Both the position numbers and the translations under genes were made by a program. From M0103 sp040386155 (GTDB taxonomy: Bacteria; Bacteroidota; Bacteroidia; Flavobacteriales_D; Crocinitomicaceae), in NCBI GenBank assembly GCA_040386155.1, contig JAZKFZ010000004.1, forward strand, positions 325,500 through 389,499: a stretch of 64,000 nucleotides of DNA, in the 5' to 3' direction. This document shows, in pieces, positions 57,172 to 64,000 of the stretch (its first letter is position 1; every line of letters begins with the position of its first letter). Below the pieces are notes generated by a model. The model did not search any database and had not been told where the DNA came from. It worked only from the letters and a program-made list of their open reading frames with translations.

Positions 57172-58323
57172 ATGAAAATCGGAGTACTCGGAGCAGGAAC
57201 AATGGGAGCAGGAATTGCACAAGTTGCTGCACAAAATAATTGTGAGGTTGTTTTGGTGGATTTAAGTCAAGACATGCTATCGAAAGCGGAAAACAATTTG
57301 GATAAGGTACTGAGTCGTTTGGTAGAAAAAGGAAATCTTTCAGATGACAATAAAATCAATATTCAAGGCAGAATTACTTATTCAACTGATTTGCGCGATT
57401 TTAAGTCAAGTTCATTGATTATTGAAGCAATAGTTGAAAAATTAGAAGTGAAACATAAGGTGTTTGCAAATTTAGAATCAATTGTGTCAAACGATTGTAT
57501 TTTAGCGAGTAACACTTCTTCATTATCTATCGCTAGTATTGGTGCTGCGCTAAAAAATCCAGCGCGTGTTATTGGAATTCATTTTTTCAATCCTGCTCCT
57601 TTAATGCCTTTGGTGGAAATAATTCCTGCAGTGCAAACGTCTCCTGAAATAGTGAAGAAATCGCAAGATTTAATCGCATCTTGGGGCAAAACCGTAGTTA
57701 CTTGCAAAGACACGCCAGGATTTATTGTTAACCGCGTGGCTCGTCCGTTCTATGGAGAAGCATTGCGAATCTATGAAGAAGGAATTGCTGATTTTGCAAC
57801 TATCGATTGGGCTATGACAGAACTTGGTGGTTTCAAAATGGGACCATTTACCTTGATGGATTATATTGGAAATGATATAAATTACGCCGTAACTTGCTCC
57901 GTTTTTGAAGCTTTTTACTATGATCCTCGATTTAAACCTTCATTTACACAGCGGCGACATTCTGAAGCGGGGTTCTTTGGACGAAAATCGGGGCGAGGCT
58001 ACTATGATTATGCTGAAAATTCCGTGCAAACATCTCCAACGGAAGACCCAGTTGTAGGTCAAAAAATTGTAGATCGAATTTTAGCAATGCTAATCAACGA
58101 GGCATTCGATGCTGTTTTTATGCAAGTGGCAAGCAGAGAAGATGTTGATATTGCCATGATGAAAGGCGTGAATTATCCAAAAGGACTTCTTGCTTGGGCA
58201 GATGAAATTGGTTTGCAAAAAGTGCTGAGCCAACTTGAGAGTTTATTTTTAGAATATGGAGAAGATCGTTACCGACCTAATCCATTGTTGAAGAGAATGA
58301 GTAAATTGGTGCCGTCTCACTAA
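57172..58323 (+). CDS. 3-hydroxyacyl-CoA dehydrogenase, PaaH/Hbd-like
   Basis: 383 residues. A Rossmann NAD site GAGTMGAGIAQ lies at 7-17, SNTSSLSIASIG and GIHFFNPAPLMPLVEIIP (about 135-152) hold the catalytic Ser/His pair, and KDTPGFIVNRVARPFYGEAL follows. The C-terminal domain is longer than in a minimal Hbd (about 285 residues), with a second helical segment as in PaaH/PaaC. It follows the PaaG-like gene by 126 bases, on the same strand; no clear promoter is seen in the gap, which holds only a small hairpin. Confidence 0.9.
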   Translation: MKIGVLGAGTMGAGIAQVAAQNNCEVVLVDLSQDMLSKAENNLDKVLSRLVEKGNLSDDNKINIQGRITYSTDLRDFKSSSLIIEAIVEKLEVKHKVFANLESIVSNDCILASNTSSLSIASIGAALKNPARVIGIHFFNPAPLMPLVEIIPAVQTSPEIVKKSQDLIASWGKTVVTCKDTPGFIVNRVARPFYGEALRIYEEGIADFATIDWAMTELGGFKMGPFTLMDYIGNDINYAVTCSVFEAFYYDPRFKPSFTQRRHSEAGFFGRKSGRGYYDYAENSVQTSPTEDPVVGQKIVDRILAMLINEAFDAVFMQVASREDVDIAMMKGVNYPKGLLAWADEIGLQKVLSQLESLFLEYGEDRYRPNPLLKRMSKLVPSH

Positions 58324-58365
58324 TGAAGTGATGATGCGATTTTAACGTTTGTAATTGAAGTTTCT

Positions 58366-59505
58366 ATGAAATTGATTGTATGTTGTTCGTTAATTGTGAT
58401 ACTTATAAGTGCTTGTGGAGTTCCTGACCAACCTTCCGTGAAGGATTCTCCATCGGAAATTATCAAACTATCCAGTAAAGACCTGTTAAATCAAGAAGTA
58501 ATTGCCCAGTTTATTTTGCAAAACAATTTAAATGTCAATGGAGCAAATGAACTTTACTTGAAAGGCATTGAAGCATACGTCAATAAAAAAGATAAGGATA
58601 GTGCAGTTTTTTACTTTAGATCTTCAATTTATCAAGCACCTACCGCAAAGGCTTATTACGAGTGGGCCAATGTCTTGAAAGATAAAGAGAGTTACGATGA
58701 TGCGTTAATTGCGTATAATTTGGCTGAACAATTGGGCTATGAGCCATATGCATCTATCTTGTATAAGATGTGTGCTATCAAGTCGCTCACTAAAAAGTAC
58801 AGCGAGGCGGCCGATTATCTAACTTACGCAGTGCAGGCAGGATTCAATAATTTTGATAAAATTGACAAGGACCCAGACCTCACTAATTTAAGAGAATCTG
58901 ACTATTTTGAAGATGCTTTGCGAAAGGGATTGAGAGGTGTTGGTGATCCAAAAACCTTAATGTGGTTGCAGTATAAAAAACAATTTCCTGCACTAGAAAA
59001 AAATTACACGACAAAAGTTGAGTTTACGAATGAAGAATTAAATAGTTTAAAGTTTATTTCCTTCGATTTCGAGCGCTTTGTGTCGGAAATGCGTGATGAA
59101 AAATTCTCCCGAGAAACAAGTTTAGGCTTTTATTATGTCGGACAAGTGTACGAAACTGACAACTATGTAGCCCTATTGTACATCGAAAAAGATGAATTTG
59201 GAATGGATTGGTATCCGGTGAAGTATCGCTTGGCAACTTTTAGTACTGATGGAAAATTGATCGATAAGAAGACCTTGGGTGGAAAAACCGGCGAAACTTT
59301 AATGATAGATCGTGCGAAGTTTCTTCTTGGAGAAAAAATCGAGGTCGATGAACTTCAACTAGTTATGGAAAAAGACATTGATGAGTATGGATTTGATGAC
59401 AATGCGATTAAAGAAACGAAGAAAGTTGGTCAACATTTTTTTGAAATCACCAGTGAAGGAAAAATCGTTTCGCTTGAAAATACAGAGCTGAGCGCTGCTA
59501 ATTAG
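58366..59505 (+). CDS. TPR-containing lipoprotein
   Basis: 379 residues with lipobox SAC (Cys about 17). Residues about 60-175 hold tetratricopeptide-like repeats (NELYLKGIEAYVNKKDKDSA, AKAYYEWANVLKDKESYDDA, LYKMCAIKSLTKKYSEAADY). A C-terminal domain of about 180 residues is beta-rich (LGFYYVGQVYETDNYVALLY) and is not recognised. It overlaps the convergent DUF2306 gene by 8 bases. It probably anchors or assembles envelope partners; no specific function is supported. Confidence 0.8.
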   Translation: MKLIVCCSLIVILISACGVPDQPSVKDSPSEIIKLSSKDLLNQEVIAQFILQNNLNVNGANELYLKGIEAYVNKKDKDSAVFYFRSSIYQAPTAKAYYEWANVLKDKESYDDALIAYNLAEQLGYEPYASILYKMCAIKSLTKKYSEAADYLTYAVQAGFNNFDKIDKDPDLTNLRESDYFEDALRKGLRGVGDPKTLMWLQYKKQFPALEKNYTTKVEFTNEELNSLKFISFDFERFVSEMRDEKFSRETSLGFYYVGQVYETDNYVALLYIEKDEFGMDWYPVKYRLATFSTDGKLIDKKTLGGKTGETLMIDRAKFLLGEKIEVDELQLVMEKDIDEYGFDDNAIKETKKVGQHFFEITSEGKIVSLENTELSAAN

Positions 59506-60145
59506 ATTCCATTATTTTTTTTGAAAATCCTGTTCGAATGATAAGTTCTGCAACAACAAGGTTGGGAACCCAGGATAAAAATGAGAGTACTTGGTAACTT
59601 TCAATTTGTCCCAATGGCACAGAAAATACATCAAAAAGATAGGCGTAAAAACGCAAAGTGATTGCGGAAATTGTTAAAGCGTAATTGCGAAGCATCCAAT
59701 CACCATGGATCTTAAATTCCTTTTTTCGAGCAAAATGATAGGCCAAAAATCCACTTATCATCCAACAGCTGGCCAATAGCACAAACATCACCTGCGTAAA
59801 ATAGCCTCCGTTTGCATACAATCCTATGAGCAATCCAGACGGTGCTGCAAAAAATAGTAAAGTGAAAATATACAGCCTCCCTATCCATCGATGGAAGGTA
59901 GGGTAACGCTTAATGAAAATTTTAAAGAATTGCAGAAACCCAGTAATAATTACGATGGGCGAAGAAAAAACATGCACATAAAAGGAATAGCGCCACCAGT
60001 CTAAATGATAGATCAATTCCTTTGTCGCCAAAAAATCGACACCTCTTTTAAATGATAGATAGGGTAGCGACAAAAGTACCAATAGGTAAATTCCGTATAG
60101 AATTAGCAATGAAAAGGAAGTTTTTCCAATTTTTTGAAAACTCAT
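59498..60145 (-). CDS. DUF2306 membrane protein
   Basis: 215 residues with six or seven hydrophobic helices. The pattern SFYVHVFSSPIVIITGFLQF, FHRWIGRLYIFTLLFFAAPS and FKIHGDWMLRNYALTISAI, with His residues at the ends of helices, is that of the DUF2306 family, thought to resemble haem- or metal-binding cytochrome-like membrane proteins. The stop of the lipoprotein gene upstream abuts its ATG with no spacing, so the two genes are co-translated. Function unknown. Confidence 0.8.
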   Translation of the reverse strand: MSFQKIGKTSFSLLILYGIYLLVLLSLPYLSFKRGVDFLATKELIYHLDWWRYSFYVHVFSSPIVIITGFLQFFKIFIKRYPTFHRWIGRLYIFTLLFFAAPSGLLIGLYANGGYFTQVMFVLLASCWMISGFLAYHFARKKEFKIHGDWMLRNYALTISAITLRFYAYLFDVFSVPLGQIESYQVLSFLSWVPNLVVAELIIRTGFSKKIMESN

Positions 60146-60910
60146 TTATGGCTCAAATGGATATATAGTGGAGTTCTTCCCAACAAGACGATAATCTTCA
60201 TATTCAGTACTTGTATTGATTGCTTCGTAGCTCATTTCGCGACTAGCAAAAAAAGAATTATTCTCCCAGTTAACTTTAACAGTTGTGTTCTTGAGACTCC
60301 ATGTGCCTTTAATCGTTTCCATTTGATCGATGTGATTTTCTTGATCTTGAGATGGATAATATTCAAACGTTACTAAACCATCATCATTAAAGGAATAACT
60401 CCCCAATGAATCTTGCGCAAAATTGAAATAGCTAGAAATCGTAATGCGGGTAATTTTTCCTTCTTCGAATTTTAGATCAGGTAGTTTTGTAAGCTGTATC
60501 TTTTTTGAACTTAATTTCCCATTCAATGGAGTCCAATTTCCCTTGAGAGAAAGATCAACTTCGTTAAAAACTAAATCAAATGCTCCATCAAATTCATGGT
60601 CGCCAGGTTCTTCAAGCCGCATACTCACTTGTCCATTTGAAACACTCACTTTGCCCGACATGTTACGTACGAGTCCTTTATGAATATTGTATCCGGTAGC
60701 ATGTTTTGAGGTAACATGTGTAAGATTGATTTGAATAGGTGAACCACCAAACTCTCCGGCAAATTGACCAACCAAAGTGTCAAAATTAATGTCGGCATGA
60801 AAACCTACTGAATCTTCTAAGGTGATTTTTGATGTTAACGTTTCTTTTTTTGTCGCTTGTGAGCAAGAAAGTAGAATCGACAATGGAACTAACAAAAAGA
60901 GAATGCGCAT
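60146..60910 (-). CDS. Lipoprotein of unknown function
   Basis: 254 residues with a lipoprotein signal (MRILFLLVPLSILLSC, Cys16). The mature part is beta-rich with regular short strands: FAGEFGGSPIQINLTHVTSK and EFDGAFDLVFNEVDLSLKGN suggest a lipocalin- or beta-sandwich-like fold. It ends directly at the DUF2306 start codon. I do not recognise the family. Confidence 0.7.
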   Translation of the reverse strand: MRILFLLVPLSILLSCSQATKKETLTSKITLEDSVGFHADINFDTLVGQFAGEFGGSPIQINLTHVTSKHATGYNIHKGLVRNMSGKVSVSNGQVSMRLEEPGDHEFDGAFDLVFNEVDLSLKGNWTPLNGKLSSKKIQLTKLPDLKFEEGKITRITISSYFNFAQDSLGSYSFNDDGLVTFEYYPSQDQENHIDQMETIKGTWSLKNTTVKVNWENNSFFASREMSYEAINTSTEYEDYRLVGKNSTIYPFEP

Positions 60911-60959
60911 CTTGTAATTTTTCCGAAAAATACGAAAGAAGATTAATATACAGCTACTC

Positions 60960-62063
60960 TCATTTGAATTGATTGGTCAGAATAGTTTTTGCATTTTTTG
61001 CATAATAGCCATTTTGACCTGCAATCTTTTCAAACAATTTCTTTGCTTCTATTATGTTTTTCGCAGCTGAAAACGATTTTGCCATATACCACTCCGCTTC
61101 CTCACTAAAATTCATGTATTTAGAAGCGCCACACAGTGTAAATGCTTGTATCGCTTTATCAAATTCCCCTAGATTATAATAGCAAAGTCCAGCATAAAAT
61201 AAGGCATTTACATCATCGGGATATGTTTTCAAGATCTCCTCAAATCGCGTCAATGCTTTTTTGTTATTTCCTTTGGCAAACAAGATCATGGTTTTCTCTA
61301 GATAATCTACGTACGGAATCTCTACATTTTTCCATTCGAAAGACGATTCCGATTTTGTATCAAAGCCACTTTCACTAGCTGGTGAACCTGTTAAAATTGC
61401 TTGCTGCGATAAAATAGTTGGTTTCGAACGGTAGGCTCTATAATCCAATAGTTTTAGATCTGAAAGATAAATTTCTTTTCCTGCTATTTTCGTAGAAAGT
61501 GTTTTCACTTGCGCATCTTCAGGCACTACATCATTCTTTGGATCTAACACAATTGCTTCATGGTTTGCTTGGGAAGAGCAATCTTGTTCAATTAAATTAT
61601 TTGCTTGAAAAGATTTACTCTGTTTGAAATCCTTTGTGATTGTGGTAGATTTAATTTGATAGTTGGATGGTAACTCCACTAATTTGGCAATTTCATTCGG
61701 TACCGTAAAATCAATTTTATCTACTACGATATCGTTTTTCGAAGTGATTTCCTTGTATTGGCGCGGAAGAAAAGTAAAATACATGAAAAATAGGTGGGTA
61801 GATACTATTCCGATGATAGATATTGCATAAATTCTGAATGATTGTCCAAAACGAGCGCCGCCTTCAACAGTATCAAATTTTTTCATTTTCGCAATTGAAA
61901 GTGAGGAATCGTTCCATCCTTCCAATGCATCAGCATCAAAATCATTTTCCAACGATTTTTTTTCAATAGTGTGCTTTAAACGCTCATCGCTGGTCGTTTG
62001 GTACAAGTGAATGTCTTCACTCGTCAAGCCACTTTGATTATTTTTTATCTGTTTTGAATTCAT
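60960..62063 (-). CDS. One-pass membrane protein with TPR repeats, partner of a sigma factor
   Basis: 367 residues. Cytoplasmic N-terminus about 1-74 (LTSEDIHLYQTTSDERLKH, AKMKKFDTVEGGARFG), a membrane helix at about 75-97 (IYAISIIGIVSTHLFFMYF), then a periplasmic region of about 170 residues and TPR repeats from about 260 (LFAKGNNKKALTRFEEILKT, ALFYAGLCYYNLGEFDKAIQ). It overlaps the ECF sigma gene by 26 bases. The position and topology fit an anti-sigma role with a periplasmic TPR sensor, but the N-terminal domain is not a known anti-sigma fold to me. Confidence 0.68.
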   Translation of the reverse strand: MNSKQIKNNQSGLTSEDIHLYQTTSDERLKHTIEKKSLENDFDADALEGWNDSSLSIAKMKKFDTVEGGARFGQSFRIYAISIIGIVSTHLFFMYFTFLPRQYKEITSKNDIVVDKIDFTVPNEIAKLVELPSNYQIKSTTITKDFKQSKSFQANNLIEQDCSSQANHEAIVLDPKNDVVPEDAQVKTLSTKIAGKEIYLSDLKLLDYRAYRSKPTILSQQAILTGSPASESGFDTKSESSFEWKNVEIPYVDYLEKTMILFAKGNNKKALTRFEEILKTYPDDVNALFYAGLCYYNLGEFDKAIQAFTLCGASKYMNFSEEAEWYMAKSFSAAKNIIEAKKLFEKIAGQNGYYAKNAKTILTNQFK

Positions 62064-62613
62064 GGTGTTCTTCCAATTTCATTTTTAAATTCCGCTTTCC
62101 ATTTTGAATGGCACTTTTCACTTGTTTAATATCAAGTTGAAGTTGATCACTTATTTCCTTGTACGATTTATCTTGTAGATAAAACAACTCGATGCAAATG
62201 CGTTGTTCTTCCTTCAGTTCCAACAGAGACTGCTCTGTGATCGTGAATTGTGTTTCACGTTCCAAATGGTTAATTTCACTTTCTTCCACCAACAGCTCTT
62301 CAGGAATTTCAACACTTCTTTTTGACTTACGTAGTACCATTAAACATTCATTTTTTGTCACCATGTAGAGCCATGATTTAAAATTTTGAATGTTGTGACT
62401 CTGTAGCTTCTTTGGTAAGATTTCAAAAATGTGGCTCAAAAGATCTTCGGCATCCATGACATTTTTCAAATACTTCATACATGTACCCATTACCAAATGC
62501 CCATATCGTTCATAGATAATACCAAGCACCCCACTCTTATCACCATCCTTAATAACAGTTATGAGTTCTTCATCACTCCACGTTTTATATTTGTTTCTTA
62601 CCGACGAAAACAT
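62038..62613 (-). CDS. ECF RNA polymerase sigma factor
   Basis: 191 residues. Region 2: LGIIYERYGHLVMGTCMKYL with NVMDAEDLLSHIFEILPKKL and FKSWLYMVTKNECLMVLRKS. Region 4: LLELKEEQRICIELFYLQDK followed by the helix-turn-helix SYKEISDQLQLDIKQVKSAI. It is a standard Bacteroidota ECF factor, co-transcribed with a one-pass TPR protein that overlaps its end. The regulon is unknown. Confidence 0.92.
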   Translation of the reverse strand: MFSSVRNKYKTWSDEELITVIKDGDKSGVLGIIYERYGHLVMGTCMKYLKNVMDAEDLLSHIFEILPKKLQSHNIQNFKSWLYMVTKNECLMVLRKSKRSVEIPEELLVEESEINHLERETQFTITEQSLLELKEEQRICIELFYLQDKSYKEISDQLQLDIKQVKSAIQNGKRNLKMKLEEHHEFKTDKK

Positions 62614-62729
62614 ATTCTTTAATTAGATGTCTTTCTTATGTAATTTCCATAAAAGTACAATAAAATAATACCGTCAATTACAACTATTGACTTGTAAGAG
62701 CGTATCTTTATGAATAGAAATTGATCGAT

Positions 62730-63701
62730 ATGAAGAAAATTGCCTTACTTACATCAGGAGGAGATGCTCCAGGAATGAATACTGCTATTCGGTCCATTGT
62801 GAAAACTTGCCTCTATAATAATATAATACCTTTTGGTATTTACGATGGATATAAAGGAATGATGGATGGGCAGGCCAAAGAGTTGACCTATCAAGATGTA
62901 GACAATATAATACAGATTGGTGGAACAATTTTGGGCACGGCAAGATCAGAAGAGTTTAGGACAGTAGAGGGTCGCAAGAAGGCAATTGATTTTTTACGTC
63001 AAAATGAAGTAGATGGGCTTATAGTGATTGGAGGAGACGGAACCTATAAAGGTGCTGCTGCTTTACATGAGGAATTTGATATTCCTGTGATTGGTATTCC
63101 AGGTACTATTGACAATGATATTTTTGGAACCGATTTCACGATTGGTTTCGACACGGCCATAAATACTGTAGTGGAGGCAGTTGATAAGATTCGAGATACC
63201 GCTGGAAGTCACCATCGTGTTTTTTTTGTAGAGGTGATGGGGAGAAGTTCGGGCTTCATTGCTTTATGTACGGCTTTGGCTTGTGGCGCAGAATCTGTAT
63301 TGATTCCAGAAGAAATTACAGACATTCAGCAATTGGTTGATAATATCAAGACCAATAATAAAGGGCGTAGAGGAACTATTATAATTGTAGCTGAAGGAGA
63401 CGATGCAGGAGATGCCTATCACATAATGAAACAAGTACGACCAGAATTACCGAACTATGATATGCGTCACGTTGTTTTAGGTCACCTTCAAAGGGGAGGA
63501 AGTCCGAGTGCAAATGATAGGATTCTTGCTACTCGATTGGGCAGTGCGGCTGTAGAATTATTATTAGTCGGAAAAAGTAATCTTGTTGTCGGGGTTAGTG
63601 GTGTAGATATTTCCACCTGTACGTTTGCAGAGGCTTTTTCGTGCAGCCATGCACCAAATCTTGAGTATGTTCGGTTAATTGAGTCCTTGAGAACAAAATA
63701 A
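62730..63701 (+). CDS. pfkA: 6-phosphofructokinase
   Basis: 323 residues from the ATG at 62730. The glycolytic ATP-dependent PfkA motifs are present: LLTSGGDAPGMNTAIRSIV (7-25), IGGDGTYKGA near 100, the substrate and catalytic segment PGTIDNDIFGTDFTIGFDTA near 124-142, MGRSSGFIALCTALACGA near 168-185, and the effector-site ending LGHLQRGGSPSANDR. TATCTTTA at 62703-62710 may be a weak -7 box. With eno and pdhB it covers three steps of glucose breakdown in this window. Confidence 0.96.
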   Translation: MKKIALLTSGGDAPGMNTAIRSIVKTCLYNNIIPFGIYDGYKGMMDGQAKELTYQDVDNIIQIGGTILGTARSEEFRTVEGRKKAIDFLRQNEVDGLIVIGGDGTYKGAAALHEEFDIPVIGIPGTIDNDIFGTDFTIGFDTAINTVVEAVDKIRDTAGSHHRVFFVEVMGRSSGFIALCTALACGAESVLIPEEITDIQQLVDNIKTNNKGRRGTIIIVAEGDDAGDAYHIMKQVRPELPNYDMRHVVLGHLQRGGSPSANDRILATRLGSAAVELLLVGKSNLVVGVSGVDISTCTFAEAFSCSHAPNLEYVRLIESLRTK

Positions 63702-63777
63702 GTTCAATTTCATTTCTTTTAAAATCAGTTGATTACTTAGCAGTAAAAAAAAAGTTCGTAAAAAGATACATTTTTAC

Positions 63778-63807
63778 TTGCGGATGTGTAATTAGTACAT
63801 ATCTTTG
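63778..63807 (+). promoter_or_regulatory. Strong promoter P1 downstream of pfkA
   Basis: TTG (63778-63780), a 19-base spacer and TATCTTTG (63800-63807), then CACCCC. The promoter is nearly identical to that of rpsL. The stretch 63702-63777 before it shows nothing else, and the 130 bases up to P2 hold only an 8-codon frame (63890-63919) that is probably chance. Confidence 0.8.
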
Positions 63808-63937
63808 CACCCCGAATCAACGGATACGGAATTAAAATTGAAAGCAGAGTGAAACTTTTTTGAGATGCTTGAGTAGAATCAATTCGTCGATGAAAAACAA
63901 GGATTTGCAGAAAAAATAATTTTTTTTCAAAAAGCAC

Positions 63938-63967
63938 TTGTTAATATAAAAAAAGCACATATCTTTG
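63938..63967 (+). promoter_or_regulatory. Strong promoter P2 at the window end
   Basis: TTG (63938-63940), a 19-base spacer and TATCTTTG (63960-63967), then CACTCCC. Its leader resembles that of P1 (GGATACGG and GATACGGG in the same place), so promoter and leader appear duplicated. The gene they drive lies beyond the window. Confidence 0.8.
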
Positions 63968-64000
63968 CACTCCCAAATCGAACGAGATACGGGTTTAAAA

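Noticed and set aside
63890..63919. Eight-codon frame (MKNKDLQKK) before P2
   Set aside because: Too short to judge, with no other support; a leader peptide cannot be claimed.
63808..63937. tRNA or small RNA gene between the two window-end promoters
   Set aside because: I could not fold a cloverleaf or find a terminator there; the stretch reads as promoter spacing and leader.

Overview
The window comes from an AT-rich member of the Bacteroidota, most likely order Flavobacteriales; a Crocinitomicaceae/Fluviicola-like relative is a guess from gene content, not shown. The evidence is: type IX secretion (T9SS) sorting domains on three proteins, DUF5686 and DUF4252 families, many small lipoproteins with the lipobox cysteine close to the N-terminus, almost no Shine-Dalgarno sites, and promoters of the Bacteroidota form TTG-N17..21-TAnnTTTG. 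I see no phage, insertion sequence, CRISPR array, tRNA or rRNA gene. One 100-N assembly gap lies inside a tandem repeat.

Layout. 1-900: two lipoproteins facing each other, with terminators between them. 957-4997 (minus): tatC, a DUF5686 outer-membrane protein and lptB. 5074-6918 (minus): a T9SS carboxylesterase, divergent from recQ (7043-9223, plus). 9231-15939 (minus): etfB-etfA, then bifunctional nuclease, nucleoside-type MFS carrier, LuxE-like acyltransferase, half-size TauE/SafE permease, M20 amidohydrolase and a lipoprotein, closely packed or overlapping. 16158-19437 (minus): a small secreted protein and a large repetitive T9SS type B adhesin. 19633-20610: pdhB. 20705-21574 (minus): a pirin with a Tat-like leader.

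21885-39190 holds the joined str, S10, spc and alpha ribosomal clusters: rpsL-rpsG-fusA-rpsJ-rplCDWB-rpsS-rplV-rpsC-rplP-rpmC-rpsQ-rplNXE-rpsN, a terminator and a new strong promoter, then rpsH-rplFR-rpsE-rpmD-rplO-secY-infA-rpmJ-rpsMKD-rpoA-rplQ. carA and eno follow. tuf is not between fusA and rpsJ. rpmD and rpmJ are short but clearly present. A nested hairpin sits just upstream of rpsD.

41840-46441: a glycine-rich T9SS type B protein and hutU. 46493-48685 (minus): an ECF sigma factor, a membrane protein that is probably its anti-sigma factor, and two DUF4252 proteins. 48764-51859 (minus): an AddA-like helicase-nuclease. 51951-56217 (plus): an MbnP/MbnH-like pair, a conserved protein of unknown function and a WYL regulator. 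56272-58323: a PaaG/PaaH-like acyl-CoA pair. 58366-60910: lipoproteins and a DUF2306 membrane protein. 60960-62613 (minus): a second ECF sigma factor with a one-pass TPR partner. 62730-63701: pfkA, followed by two near-identical strong promoters pointing out of the window.

Most of the window is housekeeping. The points most worth a second look are the S4 leader hairpin, the promoter class shared by ribosomal genes and the duplicated window-end promoters, several probable leaderless genes, the MbnP/MbnH pair, the 472-residue unknown with a degenerate nucleotidyltransferase-like motif, the two sigma factors with unusual partners, and the recently duplicated adhesin repeats.
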